A stretch of 14,514 bases of DNA. It comes from CAYLOP01 sp964385305 (GTDB lineage: Bacteria; Chloroflexota; Anaerolineae; Anaerolineales; E44-bin32). A program made the position numbers and the translations under genes. The notes beneath the pieces were generated by a model. It searched no databases, was not told where the DNA came from, and worked only from the letters and a program-made list of their open reading frames with translations. Below are positions 7,539 to 13,892 of the stretch, piece by piece. Position 1 is the stretch's first letter; every line of letters begins with the position of its first letter. The stretch spans positions 1 to 14,514 of the forward strand of contig CAYLOP010000074.1 in NCBI GenBank assembly GCA_964385305.1. The letters are read 5' to 3'.

Positions 7539-8699
7539 TCAGGCCAGGGACCCGACTTCGACGATCGTCTCCTCGACGGTGATGCCGCGCTTCGCAAGCG
7601 CATCGAAGAAGGGCGCCACGGGCAGCGAAACCTCCGGCGGTAGGACGCCGTGCGCGCTCACCTCTCCTGTGGCGATCAACTCTGCGCCGATGGCGAGTGG
7701 GATGCCCACGTTCTTGTAGTATGCCGCCTCGCCGCCCCACTCATCCTGCGGCGGGTGGTCGGTGCGGTAGGTGCATTTCACCTTGCGCCCGGCGCGTTCT
7801 CCCAGGACCTCGACCACCAGTCCGTAGGCCCAGACGGGGTTCTGCTTGGAGATGGGATTATCCCAAAGCAGGGCGCGCACCACCTCGACCGACGGCATCT
7901 CGCCCTCCCCGAATCTTACGGGTCGGGATGTTAGAAAACCGCCTTTCATGAGGGCACCCATCAGTTCCATCACGTGTGGGGGGAAGCAGCCTCGCACCGC
8001 GGCACGTCGCAGCGAGGGGTAGGAGCGCGGCATGCTCTGCGATTCGTCGTGTGGCACGTAATACACCCACTGCGTCCCGATCTGATCATGGAAGGTCACC
8101 TCGATCCCGCCAGACATGGGCGGGGTGGGGTGCCACTCGCCGTCCTCGAAGTAGACCTCCTCGCGCTCTTCCTCCTCCGGGACGAATTCCCACAACGTGG
8201 TAGCGAGCAGACCAGGGGCAGGCGCCAGGCAGCGGAAGGCGGCGAAGAAGATCTCTACCTCATCCAATCGGTCGAGCAGTTGGGCGGCACGGGCGACCAT
8301 CATATTGGTGATCCCAGGCGTCGCCCCGACACCGGGGATGAAGATCATATCTTTTCCCAGGGCTTCCGTATGCATCTGGAATTGCGGATCTTCGCTGCTC
8401 AGGTCGAGCCCACTCACGCCCACCGCCACGCAAGCTTGGTTGACTGGCAGGTCATATTTGAAGGGTAGGCCGTTGGCAACGACGTCGAACTCCGGGAAGA
8501 GCTTAAGCATGCCATCATAGTCGTCGGCATCGAACTTGAGCGCCTTGAGGCGCTTATCGCCGAGCGACTTGATCAGCGCCTCGACCGCTGCGAGGTTAGC
8601 ATCGGCAACGACAATCTCCTCAAAGGAGCTGAATATGGCGAGATCACGGGTGGTCTCTTTACAAACCGCCCCGGCTCCCCCCAGAACTAGCACGCGCAT
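7539..8699 (-). CDS. Saccharopine dehydrogenase-family NAD(P)-binding oxidoreductase
   Basis: 386 residues, full length for the family. An N-terminal Rossmann fold is visible: strand MRVLVL, glycine loop GGAGAV (7-12), and Asp33 at the end of strand 2 (VVADAN), which in related folds binds the ribose hydroxyls and favours NAD. Further family features are the stretch PGVGATPGITNMMVARAA (122-139) and a C-terminal GVLPPE (351-356). The family includes saccharopine dehydrogenases, carboxy(nor)spermidine dehydrogenase and other enzymes that make or cleave a secondary amine between an amine and an oxo compound. A polyamine-related secondary amine is therefore an attractive substrate, but this is inference; lysine saccharopine cleavage is the alternative. 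The ATG at 8699 has GGAGG five bases ahead. It opens the second half of the cluster, 344 bases after the GABA-type aminotransferase and 91 bases before the next aminotransferase gene. Confidence 0.87.
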   Translation of the reverse strand: MRVLVLGGAGAVCKETTRDLAIFSSFEEIVVADANLAAVEALIKSLGDKRLKALKFDADDYDGMLKLFPEFDVVANGLPFKYDLPVNQACVAVGVSGLDLSSEDPQFQMHTEALGKDMIFIPGVGATPGITNMMVARAAQLLDRLDEVEIFFAAFRCLAPAPGLLATTLWEFVPEEEEREEVYFEDGEWHPTPPMSGGIEVTFHDQIGTQWVYYVPHDESQSMPRSYPSLRRAAVRGCFPPHVMELMGALMKGGFLTSRPVRFGEGEMPSVEVVRALLWDNPISKQNPVWAYGLVVEVLGERAGRKVKCTYRTDHPPQDEWGGEAAYYKNVGIPLAIGAELIATGEVSAHGVLPPEVSLPVAPFFDALAKRGITVEETIVEVGSLA

Positions 8700-9043
8700 G
8701 TTGGCCTCCTCGATGGATGCAATATGGTTTCGTCGGACCTATAGGCGATGGATCATCTTCATGCGACGACCTTATCGTTCCAATTCTCCTACCAGAATCC
8801 CAGCCTGGGTGCGCCATGGCCCTTCAGGCTGTTACTGGTGTTATCTCAATCTCCAGCCCTCTGATTTTGAAAATAGAGAGCTGTGGTTCAATCCGCAAAG
8901 ACGCCATCGAGATCCTCGTCCGGCACGTCGAAGAAGGCGTTATGCAGCGGCGAAGTCAAACCCGGCGATGCACACACCCAGCGTGTTGTAGCCGGTCATC
9001 TTCACCCGTGCCTTGCGCGAGAACTCCGCCTGTGTTTCCCGGA
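8700..9043 (-). other. 344-base gap with a possible decayed coding remnant
   Basis: This is the longest spacer inside the cluster. No intact gene is seen. On the minus strand two overlapping frames read like protein: one, open from within the preceding gene to a TAA at 8940-8942, contains KMTGYNTLGVCIAGFDF; the other ends with a TGA at 8888-8890 and contains HNAFFDVPDEDLDGVFAD. A single-base shift near 8950-8965 would join them. The rest (8700-8887) may hold leader or promoter sequence for the second half of the cluster, but I see no clear -35/-10 pair and no T-run terminator. Plus-strand open frames here look like chance. Confidence 0.3.
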
Positions 9044-10312
9044 CTAGGGCGCATGCGCCTCGAGCACGCCGCCCAGGATCGCCAGCGCCTCGGTGATTTC
9101 TGCTTCACGTACCGTCAGCGGAGGGATAAAGCGGATCGTGTTGTCCCAGGGACCACAGGTCAGCAGCAATAATCCCTGTTCCAAGCAGACGTGCAGGACC
9201 GCTTTGGCCAGCTTTGTGTCGGGCTGGCCCTCGGCGTCCCTGAATTCCATGCCGATCATTAATCCCAGGCCGCGTACATCGGCGATGCCGGGGAAAGCTT
9301 CTTTGTAAGTTTGCAAACCGCTCAGCAGCTGCTCGCCGCGCTGAACGGCGTTTTCAAGCAAACCCTCCTCGCGCATAACCTGGATCGTGGCGACAGCGGC
9401 CGCGCAGGCGACGGCGTTGGCGCCGTAGGTTCCGCCGTGCGACCCGGGTGTCCAGGATTGCATGAGATCGAGGCTCGAGAACACACCCGACAGGGGCAGG
9501 CCGGAGGCCAGGCCTTTGGCGCAGGTGACGATATCAGGTTCGATCCCAAAGTGCTCAAAGGCGAACCACTTGCCGGTGCGGCCCATGCCGGATTGAATCT
9601 CATCCGCGATCAACAGCATGTCGTGTTCATTGCAGATCTGGCGCAATCCCTGTAGGAAACTGGCGGGGGGTACGATGTAGCCGCCTTCCCCAAGCACAGG
9701 TTCGATCAGGACGGCGGCGGTTTCCTCGGGCGCGGTCTGAGTCAGGAGCAGCAGGCGCAGTTCATCCAGGCACCAGCTGCTGGTCGCTTCTGGCTCCCAA
9801 CCGTAGCGCAGGGCGTAGGGGAAGGGGGCCACGAAGACACCCGGCATGAGTGGCTGGTAGCCGGCGCGGTAGATCGTTTTACTTGTGGTGAGGGACATCG
9901 TCCCGACCGTACGTCCATGGAACGAACCTTGGAAGACGATGATGTTGGGGCGTCCGGTGGCGGCGCGCGCCAGTTTAACCGCGCCTTCTACGGCCTCTGC
10001 GCCGCTGTTGCTGAAGAACAACCCATCCAGCTTCTCCGGTAGGATCGTACGCAACTCGGTGATGAGATCCAGCAGCGGCGGATGCAGAACGATGTTGGCC
10101 TGGCCGTGCAGCAGTTTGCCGGCTTGATCGACCACCGCCGCTACGACCTTGGGGTGGCAGTGGCCGGTGTTGGTCACGCCGATGCCGGTGGTGAAATCGA
10201 GATAGGCTTTCCCCGATGAGTCATAGATATAGCTGCCTTCGGCGCGTTCGGCGATGATCTCGGTGTAGCGATACCAGACGGGTGAGACGTGTTTGAGGAC
10301 GTTTTGCGGCAT
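9044..10312 (-). CDS. gabT: Class III aminotransferase, 4-aminobutyrate (GABA) / putrescine type
   Basis: 422 residues from ATG 10312. PLP-dependent transfer of a terminal amino group to a 2-oxo acid, giving an aldehyde such as succinate semialdehyde from GABA. Seen: FFSNSGAEAVEGAVKLAR (99-116), FHGRT (131-135), IEPVLGEGGY (203-212), the PLP-ring Asp237 in ADEIQSGMGRTGK, the Schiff-base Lys266 in CAKGLASGLPLSG, and GGTYGAN (293-299). This pattern is that of the GabT/PuuE/acetylornithine group, closest to GABA aminotransferases; a putrescine or beta-alanine substrate cannot be excluded. The frame stays open to a TTG at 10411, but GAGGTG six bases ahead of ATG 10312 and the normal family N-terminus favour the short form. 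It follows aldehyde dehydrogenase 2 after 102 bases. The gene symbol names the family, not a proven substrate. Confidence 0.9.
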   Translation of the reverse strand: MPQNVLKHVSPVWYRYTEIIAERAEGSYIYDSSGKAYLDFTTGIGVTNTGHCHPKVVAAVVDQAGKLLHGQANIVLHPPLLDLITELRTILPEKLDGLFFSNSGAEAVEGAVKLARAATGRPNIIVFQGSFHGRTVGTMSLTTSKTIYRAGYQPLMPGVFVAPFPYALRYGWEPEATSSWCLDELRLLLLTQTAPEETAAVLIEPVLGEGGYIVPPASFLQGLRQICNEHDMLLIADEIQSGMGRTGKWFAFEHFGIEPDIVTCAKGLASGLPLSGVFSSLDLMQSWTPGSHGGTYGANAVACAAAVATIQVMREEGLLENAVQRGEQLLSGLQTYKEAFPGIADVRGLGLMIGMEFRDAEGQPDTKLAKAVLHVCLEQGLLLLTCGPWDNTIRFIPPLTVREAEITEALAILGGVLEAHAP

Positions 10313-10318
10313 TTGTAG

Positions 10319-10324
10319 CACCTC
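10319..10324 (-). promoter_or_regulatory. Ribosome binding site that sets the start of the GABA-type aminotransferase
   Basis: The minus strand reads GAGGTG with six bases before ATG at 10312. It supports the 422-residue form over a form extended by 33 residues from TTG 10411. Confidence 0.6.
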
Positions 10325-10414
10325 GTAGCGCTTCGATTGCCTGAGCGGATGATTTACAATCGAGAATCCGCTGCGCGAATAAGGGCGAGACTCCGGGATC
10401 GGGTGATCCAAGAG

Positions 10415-11878
10415 TCAGTCATAGGGATACCAGTAGTCTTTAACGGCGCCGACCATATCCCAATGGACGTGCTTGACCTCCAAGAATTCATCCAAACCTT
10501 CCTGGCCGAGTTCGCGTCCGAGCCCGCTCATCTTCATCCCTCCGAACGGGCCGGCGTAGTTATCGGTAAGCGGGTCATTGATCCAGATCGTGCCGGCTTC
10601 GACCTCTTCGAAGAATTGTTTAACCAGCCGGGGATCGTTGCTCATCAGTGAGGCCCCCAGGCCGTAGGGACTGTCGTTCGCCAGACGGATCGCTTCATCG
10701 AAGTCCTTGTAGGGCATGAGCGGCAGCACAGGTCCGAAGGTCTCCTCCTGCATGATCTCCATGGTGTGATCCACGTCGATCAACACCGCTGGCTCGAGGA
10801 AGAAGCCGCGCTCGAACTCCTTAGGCCGTGCGCCTCCAATGAGCAGCTTGGCGCCGGCTTTCCTGGCTGCCTCGATCTGCCCCTCGACCTTCTCGCGGAA
10901 GCGATCGCGGATCATAGGCCCCAGGTCGACGCCAGATTCCAATCCGTCGCCCAGACGCAGGCTGCTGACGAAATCGGCCAGTTCCTCTGAAAAACGGCCA
11001 TAACGCTCCTGCGGTACATAGACGCGTTCGGTGCTGGTACAGACCTGTCCGGTGTTGATCAGGCCGGCATACGCCAGGCCGCGCACGGCGATGTCCATGT
11101 CAATGTCCGGACCGATCACCATGGGATCTTTGCCGCCCAGTTCGAGGTGCAGCTTTTTCATTTGCGGCGCTGCCAGGGAAGCGATGTGCTGGCCGATGGC
11201 CAGCGACCCGGTGAAGGCAATCACACGCACTTCAGGGTGGGTGACCAGTGGTTCACCCGCCTCAGGACCAAAGCCGGTGACGACGTTGACCACGCCGGGC
11301 GGCAGGTGGTCGAAGGCCAGTTCCGCCATGCGCAGTATGCTCAGCGGAGCAAGCTTGGAGGGCTTGATCACGACAGTATTCCCGGCTGCTAGCGCCGGCG
11401 CCACCTTCCAGGTCATAAGCAATAAAGGATAATTCCAGGGGACGATACAGCCGACCACCCCGTGGGGTAGCTTCAAGATGAAGTTGAATTGATCCGGATC
11501 ACCCGGCGGGATCACGCGCCCGCGATCGTGGCGGCCAAGTTCGGCGTAGTAGTGGAAGGTGTTGATCGTCCACTCCAACTCCTCTTCGCTCTCAGGGAGT
11601 GGTTTGCCCTCCTCCTGCGTCAGCAAGCGCGCCAGTTCGTCCATGTGCTGCCGTGTCTTCTGAGCGACCTGATGCAGGAGCGCAGTGCGTTCTGGGGCGG
11701 GGGTGTTGCGCCAGTGTGTGAAGGCTTCATGGGCGGTCGCGACGGCTTTTGCGACCGCTTGCGCTCCGGCGCGCGGCACATGATCAAGCACCTCCTCCGT
11801 CGCAGGGTTGAGGATCGGGATCGTTTCGGAGAGACCCTCCACGGTCCATTCGCCGCCGATCAGCATCGCTTTCGTCAT
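10415..11878 (-). CDS. NAD(P)-dependent aldehyde dehydrogenase (paralogue 2)
   Basis: 487 residues, full length. Likely oxidises the aldehyde made from an imported amine (for example 4-aminobutanal or succinate semialdehyde) to the acid. Catalytic set complete: PWNY at 147-150 with Asn149, Lys172, FTGS at 222-225, general base Glu246 in LELGGKDP, nucleophile Cys280 in TGQVCTS, and EETFGP at 378-383. The cofactor motif reads KPSK (172-175), so Lys175 replaces the Glu that contacts the adenosine ribose in NAD-specific enzymes; NADP use is therefore possible. The start ATG 11878 has AAGGA about eight bases ahead. It lies 78 bases after potD and 102 bases before the aminotransferase. By eye about half of its residues are shared with the enzyme at 2656-4110, including the end KHVHW...YWYP, so the two are paralogues within one cluster. 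Confidence 0.95.
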   Translation of the reverse strand: MTKAMLIGGEWTVEGLSETIPILNPATEEVLDHVPRAGAQAVAKAVATAHEAFTHWRNTPAPERTALLHQVAQKTRQHMDELARLLTQEEGKPLPESEEELEWTINTFHYYAELGRHDRGRVIPPGDPDQFNFILKLPHGVVGCIVPWNYPLLLMTWKVAPALAAGNTVVIKPSKLAPLSILRMAELAFDHLPPGVVNVVTGFGPEAGEPLVTHPEVRVIAFTGSLAIGQHIASLAAPQMKKLHLELGGKDPMVIGPDIDMDIAVRGLAYAGLINTGQVCTSTERVYVPQERYGRFSEELADFVSSLRLGDGLESGVDLGPMIRDRFREKVEGQIEAARKAGAKLLIGGARPKEFERGFFLEPAVLIDVDHTMEIMQEETFGPVLPLMPYKDFDEAIRLANDSPYGLGASLMSNDPRLVKQFFEEVEAGTIWINDPLTDNYAGPFGGMKMSGLGRELGQEGLDEFLEVKHVHWDMVGAVKDYWYPYD

Positions 11879-11956
11879 GTTGTTCTTCCTTGGAGGGAGC
11901 GCTGCGCGCTGGAAAGCATCGATCCCAAACGCACAGGCGCTCCCCCTGCATAGGTT

Positions 11957-13021
11957 TTATTGGGCTTTGACCTCGGTCCAGATGCGTTCGTATAACGGTG
12001 TGACGTCGCCCACGTCCTCGATCCACTCCAGCCGCTCAAACACATCCGGTGGTGGATAGATGGCCGGCTCTTCCAGGATCTCGGCGTCAATGAACTCCTC
12101 GGCAGCTGCATTCGGGCTGGCGTACCAAGTGAAGTTGGTGATCGCCGCGCCGACCTCCGGCTGCAGGAGGTAGTTGATGAAGACCTCTGCTGTGTAGGCG
12201 TTGGGCGCCGACTTGGGGATGCAAAGGTTGTCGACCCAGATCACGCCGCCTTCCTTGGGGATGGAATACCAGATGCGTTCATCGTCGACGGCAGCCATGA
12301 AATAGTCTCCGCTCCAGCCGTGCCCGAGCAGCACCTCGTCAGCGCTCAGCAGATCTTCGTATTGATCGCTATCGTAGGCGTAGACCCACGGCTTCTGCTG
12401 GAGCAGCAGCTCTTTAGCCTCGTTCAATTGGGCTTCATCGGTGCTGTTAAGCGAGTAGCCCAGGTATTTCAAGGCAGCACCGATCGACTCGCGGCTATCA
12501 TTCAGCATTGTAAGGGATCCGGCGAATTCGCTGGCGACCTCGGGATCGAAGAGGTAGGCCCAGCTGTCGGGCGCCTCGTCGAATTCATCGGCGTTGTAGC
12601 CGATGCCTGTGGTCCCCCACTGGTAGGGTACGCAGTAGACCATGCCGGGATCGAAAGGTGGATTAGTGAATTTGGGATCCAGGTTGGCGATGTTGGGGAT
12701 GTTATCTTTGGTGAGTTCGGCCAACAGACCTTCACTGATCATGATCTCGACCATGTAGTCGGAAGGCACGATCAGGTCGTAGCCGGTGGCGCCGGCCTGT
12801 AGTTTGGCGAGCAGTTCCTCGTTGCTGGCGAAGGTGTCTTCGATGACCTGCACGCCGAATTCAGCCTCGAAATCATCGAAGATCTCGGGATCTATATACT
12901 CCGCCCAGTTGTACAGATAGAGCTTGTCGACTAATTTCTGTTCCTCTCCAGATGTGCCGCATGCGCAAAGCGCCAGGGCCAGCAGGACGAGAAGAAGCGG
13001 AATGGCAAATTTCCTCATCAT
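11957..13021 (-). CDS. potD: Spermidine/putrescine ABC transporter, lipoprotein substrate-binding subunit
   Basis: 354 residues. Signal peptide MMRK plus hydrophobic 5-20 ending in LCAC, with Cys21 as probable lipidated residue, so it is tethered outside the membrane and hands substrate to PotB/PotC. The mature part follows PotD/PotF: LYLYNWAEYIDPEIF (34-48) with Trp39 and Tyr42, YDLIVPSDY (81-89), Asp175/Glu178, WVDN at 262-265 and Tyr300 in TWYASPN. The Trp-x-Asp pair and acidic residues match positions that hold the amine groups in E. coli PotD, supporting a di- or polyamine ligand; which one cannot be told. The open frame reaches 13120 inside potC, but the signal peptide and AAGGAG (13025-13030) place the start at the tandem ATGs 13021/13018; the second has the better six-base spacing. 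Confidence 0.94.
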   Translation of the reverse strand: MMRKFAIPLLLVLLALALCACGTSGEEQKLVDKLYLYNWAEYIDPEIFDDFEAEFGVQVIEDTFASNEELLAKLQAGATGYDLIVPSDYMVEIMISEGLLAELTKDNIPNIANLDPKFTNPPFDPGMVYCVPYQWGTTGIGYNADEFDEAPDSWAYLFDPEVASEFAGSLTMLNDSRESIGAALKYLGYSLNSTDEAQLNEAKELLLQQKPWVYAYDSDQYEDLLSADEVLLGHGWSGDYFMAAVDDERIWYSIPKEGGVIWVDNLCIPKSAPNAYTAEVFINYLLQPEVGAAITNFTWYASPNAAAEEFIDAEILEEPAIYPPPDVFERLEWIEDVGDVTPLYERIWTEVKAQ

Positions 13022-13024
13022 GTT

Positions 13025-13030
13025 CTCCTT
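13025..13030 (-). promoter_or_regulatory. Ribosome binding site of potD
   Basis: The minus strand reads AAGGAG, three bases ahead of ATG 13021 and six ahead of ATG 13018. It excludes the 33-residue longer form starting at 13120. Confidence 0.65.
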
Positions 13031-13044
13031 CTTATGGCACGTTC

Positions 13045-13079
13045 GTCTCAGAGACCGGGACACAGTTGCGTGCAGTTGC
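13045..13079. repeat. Short repeats in the potC-potD spacer
   Basis: An 11-base inverted repeat GTCTC-A-GAGAC occupies 13045-13055. Next to it CAGTTGC occurs twice (13063-13069 and 13073-13079), offset by exactly 10 bases, about one helical turn. They lie 24-58 bases ahead of potD. Protein binding or differential expression of the binding protein is possible; so is chance. Confidence 0.3.
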
Positions 13080-13094
13080 CCCGTGAGGTAGAAG

Positions 13095-13892
13095 TCAGTA
13101 GATCTCGATTTTCGGTCCACCTCCTCTCTGCAGGAGAAACGAAATAAAGACCAGCAGCATAGAAACCAGAATCATCATGCTGGAAAGCGCATTGACCTCC
13201 GGGGAGACCCCCAGTTTGACCATCGAGTAGATTCGGAGCGGCAGGGTCGTCGAACCGGGACCGGCGGTGAAGAAGGTGATGACGAAATCGTCCAGGGACA
13301 GGGTGAAGGCCAGCAGCGCGCCGCCCAGGATGCCCGGCATCAGCAGCGGCAGGGTCACCCGCCGGAAGGTCTGCCAGTTATCGGCGTAGAGGTCATTGGC
13401 GGCCTCCTCGACGGTGAGGTCGAATTGGGCCAGGCGCGCCCGCACAACCACGGCGACGAAGGAGATGTTGAAGGCCACGTGCGCAATGATGATGGTCCAG
13501 AGCCCCAGGTGTATGTGCGAGAGTACGAAGAACATCAGCAGCATGACCGCCATAGCCACGTCCGGGATGATGATCGGCAGATAGAGCAGGGCGTCGAAGG
13601 GCAGTTTGCCCCAGAAGTCGTAGCGCTCCATGACCAGCGCAACCATCGTGCCGAAGACGGTCGAAATAGCGGTGGAGGTTAAAGCGACGATCAAACTGTT
13701 CTTCAGCGCGGCGCCGATGGCCTGGTTGTGGAACAAATCCACATACCAATGCAGGGTCAGGCCGCGCCATGTGTAGGCCAAACGTGAGGCGTTGAAGGAG
13801 TACAGGATCAGAATGATGATCGGCGCGTAGAGGAAGATGAACGTGGTCAGCGCGTTCAGGTTGAGCAGATGCCGCAAGGGACCGCGCTTCAT
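13095..13892 (-). CDS. potC: Spermidine/putrescine ABC transporter permease PotC
   Basis: 265 residues, about the family length, with six hydrophobic spans near 14-34, 64-85, 100-124, 128-150, 187-207 and 234-255. With PotB it forms the membrane channel. The cytoplasmic coupling loop that docks on the ATPase is EAANDLYADNWQTFRRVTLP (163-182). Its normal conserved Gly is Tyr169. The stretch FTLSLDDFVITFFTAGPG (196-213) is strongly PotC-like. The ATG at 13892 overlaps the potB stop as ATGA, with GGAGGAG five bases ahead, so the two are translationally coupled. The spacer to potD is 73 bases. The transporter could also prefer a related cationic amine, but the PotB-PotC-PotD set is clear. Confidence 0.94.
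   Translation of the reverse strand: MKRGPLRHLLNLNALTTFIFLYAPIIILILYSFNASRLAYTWRGLTLHWYVDLFHNQAIGAALKNSLIVALTSTAISTVFGTMVALVMERYDFWGKLPFDALLYLPIIIPDVAMAVMLLMFFVLSHIHLGLWTIIIAHVAFNISFVAVVVRARLAQFDLTVEEAANDLYADNWQTFRRVTLPLLMPGILGGALLAFTLSLDDFVITFFTAGPGSTTLPLRIYSMVKLGVSPEVNALSSMMILVSMLLVFISFLLQRGGGPKIEIY

Noticed and set aside
8730..8755. Tiny leader frame MKMIHRL ahead of the saccharopine-dehydrogenase-like gene
   Set aside because: Seven codons with no good ribosome site; it is expected by chance and shows no attenuator structure.
8536..9172. Two plus-strand frames across the 8700-9043 gap
   Set aside because: Both extend far into minus-strand genes at either side, and their Arg/Ser-rich translations look like noise.
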